Below the pieces are notes generated by a model. That model was given only the letters and a program-made list of their open reading frames with translations, had not been told where the DNA came from and searched no databases. A stretch of 64,000 bases of DNA from Bacteroidaceae bacterium (GTDB lineage Bacteria; Bacteroidota; Bacteroidia; Bacteroidales; Bacteroidaceae): assembly GCA_017466065.1 (NCBI GenBank), contig JAFTUV010000016.1, forward strand, positions 1 to 64,000, read 5' to 3'. Position 1 is the stretch's first letter, and each line of letters starts with the position of its first letter. This document shows, in pieces, positions 33,310 through 41,937 of the stretch. Position numbers and translations under genes: made by a program.

Positions 33310-34372
33310 CGATATAGAATTATTTTCCGGCCACAAGCGTCCGTTTGTGATTGCCGGCCCTTGCAGTGCCGAAAGTGAGGAGCAGGTGATGGCTGTGGCC
33401 ACCGAACTTGCCGCTTCGGGCGTGGGGCTCTTTCGCGCCGGAATATGGAAGCCTCGTACCCGTCCCGGTTGTTTCGAGGGGGTGGGCTCGCGTGGCTTAA
33501 AGTGGTTGGCGCGTGTGAAGAGGGAACTTTCTCTTCCTGTAACAACCGAGGTTGCGACTGCTGACCACGTCGAGGAGGCTCTCTCGGCAGGCGTAGATGT
33601 TCTGTGGGTGGGTGCCCGCACCGTGACCAATCCGTTTGCCGTGCAGGAGGTGGCCGAGGCGTTGCGGGGGGTGGATATTCCTGTGCTTGTGAAGAATCCG
33701 GTAAACCCGGATGTGAATTTGTGGATTGGGGCTTTTGAGCGTCTCTATAATTGCGGCGTTACACGTTTGGGGGCTATACACAGGGGCTTTTCGTCTTATG
33801 GCGAGAATTTCTATCGCAATGCTCCGCAGTGGCAGATTCCTTTGGAACTTAAAAATCGCTTCCCTCAACTTTTTCTTATATGCGACCCGAGCCACATTGC
33901 CGGCAAGAGCGAGCTTGTACAGGGGCTTGCCCAGCAGGCTATGGACCTTAATTTCGATGGATTGATGGTGGAGGTGCATAATGAACCGGCGTGTGCATTG
34001 AGCGATGCGCGTCAGCAGATAACACCAGCTGCGTTGAACAACTTGCTGTCGGGGCTTGTGAATCGTTCCCCGGTGGCTGAGGGAGAGGAGTTTACAGCGT
34101 TCCGCAATAGAATAGACGCGATAGACATTGAACTTGTGGCACTTCTCGCGAAGCGTATGGAGGTGTCCCGCGAGATTGGTGCCGTAAAGAAAGATAAGGG
34201 AATTACCGTGTTTCAGCCCTATCGTTACAAGGAAACAATGGAGCGTTGCGCAGCAATGGGTGCTAAATATAATATCGGTGCCGATGTTGTAAAAGAGGTC
34301 TTTGAGGCGATACATTCCGAGAGTGTGCGCCAGCAGTTGTCGATTGTAAACGATAAAGAACAGATTTTATGA
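33299..34372 (+). CDS. Bifunctional DAHP synthase / chorismate mutase
   Basis: 357 residues from ATG 33299 (MKIDDIELFSG...), inside the end of tatD. Residues about 15-260 form the type I-beta DAHP synthase barrel: 'FVIAGPCSAES', 'FRAGIWKPRTRPGCFEGVG', 'PVTTEVATADHVEEAL', 'DPSHIAGK' and 'VEVHNEP'. Residues about 265-345 form an AroQ chorismate mutase ('FRNRIDAIDIELVALLAKRM', 'EVSREIGAVKKDKG'). The fusion, with the mutase at the C-terminus, is the Bacteroidetes and Porphyromonas type; there the mutase domain also serves as a feedback sensor. It catalyses entry to the shikimate pathway and the branch to Phe/Tyr. Overlaps btuF-like gene in ATGA. Confidence 0.94.
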   Translation: MKIDDIELFSGHKRPFVIAGPCSAESEEQVMAVATELAASGVGLFRAGIWKPRTRPGCFEGVGSRGLKWLARVKRELSLPVTTEVATADHVEEALSAGVDVLWVGARTVTNPFAVQEVAEALRGVDIPVLVKNPVNPDVNLWIGAFERLYNCGVTRLGAIHRGFSSYGENFYRNAPQWQIPLELKNRFPQLFLICDPSHIAGKSELVQGLAQQAMDLNFDGLMVEVHNEPACALSDARQQITPAALNNLLSGLVNRSPVAEGEEFTAFRNRIDAIDIELVALLAKRMEVSREIGAVKKDKGITVFQPYRYKETMERCAAMGAKYNIGADVVKEVFEAIHSESVRQQLSIVNDKEQIL

Positions 34373-35502
34373 ATATGGTGAGGGGTGTTGAAATGTTCGT
34401 GACGGTGCTTTCCCTGTTTCTGCTTGTTTCTTGTGGCGGCGGTGGCACAGCCCCCTCGTCAGTGTGTGGCGGCGACACTCTGGCAATGCGTCATTCGATG
34501 CTGTTGCAGATGGTCGATTGTGACAGTTTTATGGTTGCCGAGGTTAAGAATCCTTGGCGCGAAGCTCTTCTGCATCGTTATTTGCTGGTGCCGGACGGTG
34601 AAAAACTCCCTACGGGAATGCCGCAAGGCACACTCCTGCGCACCCCTATGGACAATGCTCTTCTTTTCTCGGGAATACACGCAACCTTGTTTGTCCGGTT
34701 AGGCTGCGATTCTGTGGTTAAAGGTGTATGCGATGTCCGCTACATTCAGCTGCCTTGGTTGCAGGATAGGGTGGCGGCCGGCGAGATTGCCGATTGCGGC
34801 AGCTCGCTCGATGTAAATGTCGAGAGGGTGGCTATGCTCTCTCCCGACGCTGTATTTGCTTTCCCGTTCGAGAATGGCGGCTATGGTAAGCTGGATAAAC
34901 TTAAATATCCCATTGTGGAGTGTGCCGAATATATGGAGGCTTCCCCTTTGGGTGCGGCCGAATGGATGCGCTTCTATGGTCGTCTGCTTGGTTGCGGCGC
35001 GGTGGCCGACTCGTTGTTTGCAATGGTATGTGACAACTTTGAGCAACTGCAAAAGAGGGTTGCCGGTTGCGTGGAGCGTCCGACGCTTATGTGTGAACTG
35101 AAAAACAGCTCGGCGTGGTATGTCCCTACTGCCCTAAGCACAATGGGGCAGATGTACAAGATGGCCGGTGCCGATTATCTGTTTGCCGACATTGAAGGGC
35201 AGGGCTCTGTTCCGCTTTCCTATGAAACGGTGCTTGCACGAGCGGCTAATGCCGATTTCTGGTTGATAAAATATAATTCTCCTGTCGATAGGACCCGCGC
35301 TTCGCTGCTTGACGATTTTAAGGGGTATTCTCATTTTGCGCCTTTTAAAAATGGGAATATTTATGGTTGCAACACTGCTCGCAGGCCTGTTTTTGAGGAG
35401 ACGACCTTTCGGCCCGACCTGTTGCTTGCCGAATTGATGGCTATATTCCATCCCTCGCTGTTCGATGAGTATAAATTGAGATATTATGAAAGATTGCCAT
35501 AG
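34369..35502 (+). CDS. ABC transporter substrate-binding lipoprotein, BtuF/FecB-like
   Basis: 377 residues. The N-terminus is a lipoprotein signal with lipobox LLVSC (Cys22), so the protein is anchored at the periplasmic face. The body has the helical-backbone fold of metal-chelate receptors: 'CDVRYIQLPWLQDRVAAGEI', 'LSPDAVFAFPFENGGYGKL' and 'PVFEETTFRPDLLLAELMAIFHPSLF', the last being the C-terminal family signature. It should bind a cobalamin, haem or ferric-siderophore ligand and deliver it to the permease encoded next (17-bp overlap). The ligand cannot be told; cobalamin is plausible in these anaerobes. Confidence 0.87.
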   Translation: MNMVRGVEMFVTVLSLFLLVSCGGGGTAPSSVCGGDTLAMRHSMLLQMVDCDSFMVAEVKNPWREALLHRYLLVPDGEKLPTGMPQGTLLRTPMDNALLFSGIHATLFVRLGCDSVVKGVCDVRYIQLPWLQDRVAAGEIADCGSSLDVNVERVAMLSPDAVFAFPFENGGYGKLDKLKYPIVECAEYMEASPLGAAEWMRFYGRLLGCGAVADSLFAMVCDNFEQLQKRVAGCVERPTLMCELKNSSAWYVPTALSTMGQMYKMAGADYLFADIEGQGSVPLSYETVLARAANADFWLIKYNSPVDRTRASLLDDFKGYSHFAPFKNGNIYGCNTARRPVFEETTFRPDLLLAELMAIFHPSLFDEYKLRYYERLP

Positions 35503-36502
35503 GAATATATATGTGATTTTTGCAGGTGTGCTATTGCTTTTCCTGCTATTTTTGAGCAATCTGTTTATGGGCTCTGTCGCACTGCCGTTCGAGGCGGTGG
35601 CCGATATTCTTCTGGGTAGCGATACGGGCAATGAGGCGTGGCGTTTGATTGTTGTGGAAACTCGTCTGCCACAGGCGGTTACGGCTCTTTTTGCAGGAAT
35701 GTCGTTGGCCGTTGCCGGCCTTTTGCTGCAAACGTTGTTTAACAATCCTCTTGCCGGTCCCGAGGTGTTGGGAGTAAATAGCGGAGCCGGCCTTGGCGTT
35801 GCAGTTGTTATGTTGCTGCTGCAAGGTTCGATGGGCATTGGCGGGTATCTGCTGGTGTTGTCGGGTGCCTTTTTGGGTGCTTTGCTCATAATAATGTTGG
35901 TGCTTCTGCTCTCCCATCTGCTGTCGAATAATATCTATCTGCTGATTGCCGGCCTTGCGATAAGTTACCTTGCTTCGTCGGTAATATCCATCCTGAACTA
36001 TTTTTCCACTGCCGAGGGGGTACACTCCTATCTTATTTGGGGAATGGGCGGCTTTGGCGGTGTTTCTATGGATATGCTCCCGCTCTATTCGGGGTTGCTG
36101 GCTGCGATGCTCTTGTGTGCCTTGCTGCTTGTAAAGCCGTTGAATGTTATTCTTCTGGGCGATGCCTATGCAAGAAATCTTGGAGTGAACATTAAGCGTT
36201 TGCGAGGAATTCTGCTTCTGCTGGTAGGCGGCATAACTGCGGTTGTTACGGCATTCTGCGGGCCGATTGCTTTTATAGGCCTTGCCGTTCCCCATTTGGC
36301 ACGTTTGGCTGTGAATACCGCCAACCATCGTGTGCTGTTGCCTGTTACCATTCTGGCGGGTGGAGCGGTTGCTCTTGTTTGCAATCTTGTGTGTCAGTTG
36401 CCGGGGGGCAGCGGCCTGTTGCCCTTGGGGGCTGTAACCTCGCTTATAGGTGCTCCTGTAATTATCTATGTGGTGCTTAAAGAACGTTTGAACGGGCGTT
36501 GA
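35486..36502 (+). CDS. FecCD-family ABC permease, BtuC-like
   Basis: 338 residues with about ten membrane helices. FecCD signatures: 'ETRLPQAVTALFAGMSLAVAG' (near 60-80), 'QTLFNNPLAGPEVLGVNSGAG', 'LRGILLLLVGGITAVVTAFCGPIAFIGLAVPHLAR', and a C-terminal 'PVIIYVVLKE'. It forms the inner-membrane channel for the ligand captured by the preceding lipoprotein. No BtuD-type ATPase follows; the gene ends the operon and a 570-bp non-coding stretch comes next, so the ATPase must be encoded elsewhere or shared. Confidence 0.93.
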   Translation: MKDCHRNIYVIFAGVLLLFLLFLSNLFMGSVALPFEAVADILLGSDTGNEAWRLIVVETRLPQAVTALFAGMSLAVAGLLLQTLFNNPLAGPEVLGVNSGAGLGVAVVMLLLQGSMGIGGYLLVLSGAFLGALLIIMLVLLLSHLLSNNIYLLIAGLAISYLASSVISILNYFSTAEGVHSYLIWGMGGFGGVSMDMLPLYSGLLAAMLLCALLLVKPLNVILLGDAYARNLGVNIKRLRGILLLLVGGITAVVTAFCGPIAFIGLAVPHLARLAVNTANHRVLLPVTILAGGAVALVCNLVCQLPGGSGLLPLGAVTSLIGAPVIIYVVLKERLNGR

Positions 36503-36618
36503 GTGCCTCTTTTCCGTTTTTTGCTAATTTACTATATTTTTAATAAATTCAATAAATCTGCGTTTTCTTTGTAAAGTAGATTTATTTGTCTATTTTTGCA
36601 TAGATTTGAGATAAATAT

Positions 36619-36692
36619 CGAATCTATTTTGCACTTGCTGTGAAAAATATCCAAGTACGCTTGATATTTCTTGCCCGTTGGTGCATAGATTG
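36619..36692 (-). repeat. Dispersed intergenic repeat, family R1 inverted copy
   Basis: Read on the minus strand, it aligns block by block with 17757-17839: 'GCACCAACGGGCAAGAAATA', TATCAAG-(4)-CTTGGATAT, TTTCACAGCAAGTGCA and ATAGATTCG. About 75 percent similar by eye. It lies in the 570-bp gap between the BtuC-like permease and the large secreted enzyme. Confidence 0.6.
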
Positions 36693-36789
36693 GTCGTAAT
36701 ATGCGATTTTAAGCGTTTGTGCTTTGTATCGTGTAATTATGGCAAATGCAGTTTATACTGTGACATATTTTAAGCGCATTGGCTTTACT

Positions 36790-36977
36790 ATCTTACTGAT
36801 GGGAGCATAGCTCCGGTAGGGTTTTATTCCCTATCTAAACTTGGCGGTTTAAAAAAGAAAGAATAGTGGCAAAGTTGATGTCCGCGCTGTGTATACGGCG
36901 TGGGCGATTTGCATATCTTTCTTTCGGGTACGCCAAGACCTCATCAGTGGATAATGTGAGTTGTCCACGTTTTTTTT
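36790..36977 (+). ncRNA. Candidate structured RNA with intrinsic terminator
   Basis: A nested fold is visible. Closing stem ACTGATG (36795-36801)/CATCAGT (36942-36948); hairpins GGAGC-ATA-GCTCC (36802-36814) and GGTAGGG/CCCTATC (36815-36835); a long arm with TTGGCG (36841-36846)/CGCCAA (36931-36936), AAAGAAAG (36854-36861)/CTTTCTTT (36917-36924), GCAAA/TTTGC, and CCGCGC/GCGTGG (36882-36903). It ends in GTGGA...TCCAC (36947-36968) plus eight T's. It is either a stand-alone small RNA or a leader that ends before the secreted enzyme at 37073. I could not match it to 6S RNA, SRP RNA, tmRNA, RNase P or a known riboswitch. Confidence 0.55.
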
Positions 36978-37072
36978 GTATAATAGTTAAGGTCGTGATG
37001 CGGTTTTTGTTTGCTTGTTTATGGCGTTTTTCAATTGTTTAGGAAAAATAAATTAAGTACTAACCTAAAAAT

Positions 37073-40000
37073 ATGAGTTTTATGAAGAAATTTTTATCTT
37101 TTATCTTGGCTTTTATCTGTGCCACAGGTGCAGTGATGGCCGGTAAAATAGAGGTTTCGGTAACTTTGCCCGATGCCGGCAAGCCCGAACACGTCTATAC
37201 AATGGTAAATGGTAATAATGTGTACTCCAACGGCCTTACTGCGCCTACACAGACAGCCGAGAATTACGGTCTGTTTGCGTTCTATGCGGTAGATGGCGTT
37301 GAGAATGCCTATTACATTTACAGTAAAACCGCAGGCAAGTGGCTCACCTATACAAAGGCAGCCTCTTACAACAACGGTAAAGACTTTGTGAAATTCTCGG
37401 CTACACAGGTCGAGGACACTTATTTCAAAGTCAACAATTACAGTGGCGATTATTATGAAATTCAGCCCTACACAACATCGGGTACCAATGACAAGTATAT
37501 CAACTGGTATCAGGGTGTGAGCGGTAACCCCTATGATGGCACAAACACTCTTGGCTTGTGGCAGGATTCGGGTAACTCCGATGGTGGTAGCCGCTACCTT
37601 TTTGTTGAGGTTGTCACCATCGAGCGTGTTTATACCATAAACGTTCCCGAGGATATAACAATAAAGGTTGGCAATGAAACATTCTCCAATGGCGAAACAT
37701 ACACCATTGAAGGTTCTGTTAAAAAGAGCGATATTACTGTTGTTGCTCCCGAAGGCCAGTTTGCAGCGATTGTTGTTGACGACGAGGCTTGCACCATAAG
37801 TGTGTTCTTTGCCACATTGCCCCAGCAGGCAACAAGCGCACCCTACACAAATGCAGTGCTCTATCCTGCACAGCAGACAGCAGTGGGCGCAGCAAAAATA
37901 GAGGAGGTCGATGGCGTTTACACATTGAGCAACAATGTTCTTGCTGCCAGCTTTATGAAACTCGGCAACGCAATCTTCTTTGCCGGTTCCGATGCAATGA
38001 ACCTTGAAGCAGGTACCGAAATATTCAGTGTGGCTTTTGGCGACGGCGATAATGTAAACGCCTCGGCAATGACACTGAAAAATGTTGAAATGCAAGACCT
38101 TGAAGCCAATGCCGACGCTATTGGCGGTGCCGAGCACTTTGCCGGCAAGCAGCTTGTGGCGAACTATGAGTACACTTACAAGGATAGCACACTGAACATT
38201 GTATGGCGTGCAGTGTTGCGCGACGGCAGCCACTATCTGCGCACCGAAATGGAGCTTGCAGGCGTTGACAATGTGGATATGTACAATGTGATTCCTCTTA
38301 TGTACAATGTCGATACAAAAGCAGCCGGTTCCACTCCCGCAGTTGTGGGTAACACCCGTGGTGCTGTGATTATGAGCAACAAGATATTTGCCGGTCTTGA
38401 AACTCCCACTGCTTACAATACCGTGGGCGATGCAACCGGTGAAGAGGATAAATACAACCTCACAACCTCAATGGACCCCGTTGCGCTCACAGCTGCTTCT
38501 TGGGTGCAGGTTGAAGAAGACGATGTTCCCGACCGCGTGGTTGAGGCAATAGGTATCGATTATCCTAATATCTATGCTTACAAGCACGCAAATGTTACAT
38601 TGCAACAGAACCAAAAGGTTGAAATTACAGTTGAATACACCAGCGGCTCGCACCGTTTGAACTTTGCCGGTGCCGACCTCCTTACCGCTAATGGCGCAAT
38701 TGCTGCCAATGACTATCACAGCGGTTATTCTGGCACAGCAAAGAGCAATAATACATTTACTTTCATTGCTCCCGCTGATGGTACATACACTCTTCGCGTG
38801 ATGGTTGAGAATAAGAGCGAGAGCATCGATGCTGAAAGCAAAATGACCGTTAAAATTTACACTCCCAAAGAGGGTGTCGTTATAAATACCGATATTGTGG
38901 GTATACAAGGCCGTTGGAGCCGTAACACCACTCTTGAAACCGGTGAAACTTGGAAAGTGGCAGGCGTTGTAGGTCTTGTCGCACAAGACGGTTCACAGGA
39001 TAACGAGAATATCCACAAGACACAGAAACGCCGTTCGTTCCTTGCTTACAGCGAGCGTGAACGTGCAGTGCCTTGGAGAGCTTTCCCCTGCTATATCTCT
39101 TGGTATGAGCTTAATATCAACCGCAACAATGCCGCTCCCGGTAGTGAGCACACCAACTTTACTTCGGACGATATTGTAGATGTTCTCAATCACTGGGTAA
39201 CAGATTATTATAATAGATACGGTGAAGGTCCCGCCGCCTTTGTAATCGATGATGGCTGGGATAACTATGGTACTTGGACTTTCCACAGCGGATTCCCCGA
39301 TGAAATGCGTCCTATGGCAACATTGGCCGAGGATATGGGTGCCGGTGTCGGTGCTTGGTTAGGCCCTGTGGGCGGTTACGGACAGAGCGGTAATTATCGT
39401 CGTGATTATTGGAGTGATAAGGGTGGTATGCAGTTATCTAACCCTGCATATTATTCAACATTCAAGGCTGCTGCATATAACCTTGTAAAGAACCAAGGCG
39501 ATTATAAGTTCTTCAAATTCGATGGTATTTCGGCGCAATTCACATCTGTGGGTCCCGATGCAGGTGACACAGGTAACGAGAATGCCGAGGGTATTATCCG
39601 CTTGGAGCGTTATGTTCGTGAGGAACTTCGCGAGGATATTTTCTTCAACACCACGGTAGGTACTTGGGCTTCACCCTTCTGGTATCAGATTACCGATGCA
39701 ACTTGGCGTCAGGAGAACGACCACGACCGCATTGGTGACAATACCATCAACCGTGAGAACTGGATTACCTATCGCGACCGTCTCGTATATCAGAACTATG
39801 TAAGCAATTCGCCCATCTGTCCCATCAATACATTGATGACTCACGGCTTTATGCTTACACAATTTGGTCCTCCCGCAAGTGACAGCCGTGATTACGAGGC
39901 TGTGTTGCGTGAAATGCGTTGCGCATTTGTTTGCGGCTCGGGCTTGGTTGAGCTTTACAACGACTATGCGTTGATGAACAGTGTTAACAACGGTGCTTTG

Positions 40001-41371
40001 TGGGCCGACCTTGCAGAGTGCATCGCTTGGCAGAAACGCAACGCCGATGTATTGCCCGATATCCACTGGGTGGGTGGCAATCCTTGGGATACAGGCGCAG
40101 ATGTTGCCGCGATTTATGGTTGGGCTTCTTGGAACGGTACAAAATCGACTCTCGCTCTGCGCAATGGCAGCAATGACGAGAAGAACTATACATTTACATT
40201 GCGTGAGGCTTTGAATATCCCCGCAAATGTTAATGGCAGCATCATTCTTCGCAAGTCGTTCGGTGTTCAGGCTGCTCTTGAAGGATTGACCGAGGGCGAG
40301 GCTGTCAATATCGATACAGAACTCACTGTAACACTACCCGCAAGCAGCGTATATGCTTTCGATGGTATTGATGCAGCCGAGGCTGTTACTCCCGTTGGCA
40401 GCATCACACTCGCAACAGAGAATGGCGCAACAGAGGTGGCACTCAACAGAACATTGGTTGCGCTTGCGACCGTTAACCCCACCGAGGCTGTGTTCCACGC
40501 TGTCGAGTGGACAACAAGCGATGCAAGCATTGCAACAGTGAACAACGGTCTTATTGTTCCTCAAAGCGAAGGCGAGGTAACTATCACCGCAACAGCCACA
40601 GACGGCTCCGGCGTTTCGGAATCGATTATAATTACCGTGGGCCCTGCAATTGTTGAGCCTTACGCAACAAACTTCGATAAGGAGGCCAATGCGTCGAGAA
40701 GCGACCGTTACATCAATAGCATTTCATTTACCGAAGAGGGTAGCGAGGCACAGACAATCACTGTCGGTTCGGGTAAGCCCTATCGCGATATGAGTGAAGA
40801 TGAAGCGTCTCTGCTCACTTGCGCCGCAGGTTCGACAATCTCGGTTGAATTCAATAAGAATGCCAACTGGATGAACGCATACGTTTATATCGACCTCGAT
40901 AATGACCAGCAGTTCTCTTTTGTCGATGGTTCTACCGACCAGAGCGGAACCGATGTTATGTCGTTCAGCTTCTACACCGGTAATTTCAACGATGACCAGA
41001 ATGGCGGTGTAAACTCGGCCGGAACTTCGTTGACAGGCAATGCCCGCAACACAGCATTCTTGCCCACCTTTACAGCACCCGAAACTCCCGGTGACTATCG
41101 TATACGTTTCAAAATGGACTGGAACAGTATAGATGCAGGTGGACAGATTGCAGCCGACGGAACCTGTACAGGTGCCAATGGTATTCTTGCCAACGGTGGT
41201 GTAATTGTTGATGCCACCTTGCGCGTGGTTGACAATTCTTCGACAGGTATAGAGATTGTGGAGGCCGAAGATGAGAAGGAGGCTGAAATATATGACCTCA
41301 GCGGCCGTCGCCTCGACAAGGCTCCTGCAAAGGGTATATATATCATTAACAACAAGAAGGTTGTTCGTTGA
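37073..41371 (+). CDS. Large secreted GH36-like glycoside hydrolase with Ig-like and C-terminal sorting-type domains
   Basis: 1432 residues. Signal peptide MKKFLSFILAFICATGAVMA (start at residue 1 or Met4). A beta-rich domain (about 25-185) and a beta-sandwich (about 250-650) precede a catalytic barrel at about 690-1000, with 'FVIDDGWDNYG' (D726/D727), 'YKFFKFDGIS' (KxD, D817 a likely nucleophile) and 'ENDHDRIGD' (D883-D885 region as acid/base candidates). This layout fits clan GH-D (GH36-type alpha-galactosidase or alpha-N-acetylgalactosaminidase). Then a Big_2-like Ig domain ('WTTSDASIATVNNG...VTITATATD', about 1110-1190), a GEVED-like domain (about 1200-1390, 'YVYIDLDNDQQF'), and a sorting-type tail ('IYDLSGRRL...GIYIINNKK'). 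Sugar specificity is not readable by eye. Confidence 0.8.
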   Translation: MSFMKKFLSFILAFICATGAVMAGKIEVSVTLPDAGKPEHVYTMVNGNNVYSNGLTAPTQTAENYGLFAFYAVDGVENAYYIYSKTAGKWLTYTKAASYNNGKDFVKFSATQVEDTYFKVNNYSGDYYEIQPYTTSGTNDKYINWYQGVSGNPYDGTNTLGLWQDSGNSDGGSRYLFVEVVTIERVYTINVPEDITIKVGNETFSNGETYTIEGSVKKSDITVVAPEGQFAAIVVDDEACTISVFFATLPQQATSAPYTNAVLYPAQQTAVGAAKIEEVDGVYTLSNNVLAASFMKLGNAIFFAGSDAMNLEAGTEIFSVAFGDGDNVNASAMTLKNVEMQDLEANADAIGGAEHFAGKQLVANYEYTYKDSTLNIVWRAVLRDGSHYLRTEMELAGVDNVDMYNVIPLMYNVDTKAAGSTPAVVGNTRGAVIMSNKIFAGLETPTAYNTVGDATGEEDKYNLTTSMDPVALTAASWVQVEEDDVPDRVVEAIGIDYPNIYAYKHANVTLQQNQKVEITVEYTSGSHRLNFAGADLLTANGAIAANDYHSGYSGTAKSNNTFTFIAPADGTYTLRVMVENKSESIDAESKMTVKIYTPKEGVVINTDIVGIQGRWSRNTTLETGETWKVAGVVGLVAQDGSQDNENIHKTQKRRSFLAYSERERAVPWRAFPCYISWYELNINRNNAAPGSEHTNFTSDDIVDVLNHWVTDYYNRYGEGPAAFVIDDGWDNYGTWTFHSGFPDEMRPMATLAEDMGAGVGAWLGPVGGYGQSGNYRRDYWSDKGGMQLSNPAYYSTFKAAAYNLVKNQGDYKFFKFDGISAQFTSVGPDAGDTGNENAEGIIRLERYVREELREDIFFNTTVGTWASPFWYQITDATWRQENDHDRIGDNTINRENWITYRDRLVYQNYVSNSPICPINTLMTHGFMLTQFGPPASDSRDYEAVLREMRCAFVCGSGLVELYNDYALMNSVNNGALWADLAECIAWQKRNADVLPDIHWVGGNPWDTGADVAAIYGWASWNGTKSTLALRNGSNDEKNYTFTLREALNIPANVNGSIILRKSFGVQAALEGLTEGEAVNIDTELTVTLPASSVYAFDGIDAAEAVTPVGSITLATENGATEVALNRTLVALATVNPTEAVFHAVEWTTSDASIATVNNGLIVPQSEGEVTITATATDGSGVSESIIITVGPAIVEPYATNFDKEANASRSDRYINSISFTEEGSEAQTITVGSGKPYRDMSEDEASLLTCAAGSTISVEFNKNANWMNAYVYIDLDNDQQFSFVDGSTDQSGTDVMSFSFYTGNFNDDQNGGVNSAGTSLTGNARNTAFLPTFTAPETPGDYRIRFKMDWNSIDAGGQIAADGTCTGANGILANGGVIVDATLRVVDNSSTGIEIVEAEDEKEAEIYDLSGRRLDKAPAKGIYIINNKKVVR

Positions 41372-41400
41372 TACAGTTCTTGTAAATAATTTTACAGGAC

Positions 41401-41448
41401 TCACACACAAAAAAGGCATCCATTATCGGATGCCTTTTTTGTGTGTGA
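41401..41448 (+). terminator. Long-stem terminator after the secreted enzyme
   Basis: A 21-bp perfect inverted repeat: 41401-41421 (starting TCACACACAAAAAAGGCATC) pairs with 41428-41448, loop ATTATC. The stem itself carries a TTTTTT run after the inner GC core. Confidence 0.9.
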
Positions 41449-41563
41449 ATATGTTTGTAGGGTATTTCACTGTGAGGAACGCAATGCTGATGGTGAGGGG
41501 CACCGGTGCGTGCGCCCTGTGTTTGCGGGTGGTGTCTTTTTAACTCCTCTGTAAAAAAAGCAA

Positions 41564-41716
41564 ATGAGGATGACTGAAAGGTTCTTTTATCGTTACGCTC
41601 GCCCTCGAAATACTCATTTACGCCCAAGTCAATGGTTCAGTGAGCAATACGACAAACTGCGACAATCAATCCGACAGCCTATACAACCAAAGAAAAGCAG
41701 AGGTATGAAACTGTAA
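41564..41716 (+). CDS. Possible small basic protein, 50 aa
   Basis: An ATG at 41564 opens 50 codons to TAA at 41714-41716. The product is strongly basic and rich in Arg and aromatic residues (MRMTERFFYRYARPRNTHLR...QPKKSRGMKL). A perfect hairpin (41720-41750) begins 4 nt past the stop, which is what supports it as a real transcript. I recognise no family. It lies at the left border of the accessory block holding the AraC and HXXEE genes; it could also be chance. Confidence 0.3.
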   Translation: MRMTERFFYRYARPRNTHLRPSQWFSEQYDKLRQSIRQPIQPKKSRGMKL

Positions 41717-41719
41717 CAG

Positions 41720-41750
41720 CAATGGCGACCGCATCAAGTGGTCGCCATTG
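41720..41750. terminator. Hairpin CAATGGCGACC/GGTCGCCATTG
   Basis: An 11-bp perfect stem (41720-41730 with 41740-41750). Its stem resembles the hairpin at 44585-44629 (AATGGCGGTGACC), and the two flank the AraC/HXXEE block. The stretch 41751-41925 shows no supportable gene; a second hairpin, AACGGCGGGTC/GACCTGCCGTT, overlaps the AraC stop codon at about 41926-41951. Confidence 0.55.
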
Positions 41751-41937
41751 TTGTATGCTTCCTTTATTGTTTATGGAGCCTATCAAAGATTTTGCTCAAT
41801 TTAATCTGGGTATCGCGACCATTATCGGACTATGCTTCTCCGACTTGCGAGGTAAGTTTAAGGGTGTTATCCCAAAACTACCGAGCCTCTGGTGTATGGT
41901 GAAATTTGACAAACGACATTAACGGTAACGGCGGGTC

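Noticed and set aside
36901..36960. Hammerhead-ribozyme-like core on the minus strand (CTGATGA...CGAAA)
   Set aside because: The stem II pairing is only two bases and stem III is not formed; the plus strand carries a far better fold with a terminator.
36940..36975. TPP-riboswitch-like GGATAAT string
   Set aside because: The other TPP helices and the CTGAGA element are missing, and no thiamine gene follows.
41722..41922. 66-codon plus-strand frame next to the AraC gene
   Set aside because: It starts inside the 41720-41750 hairpin and has no family likeness or ribosome-binding context.
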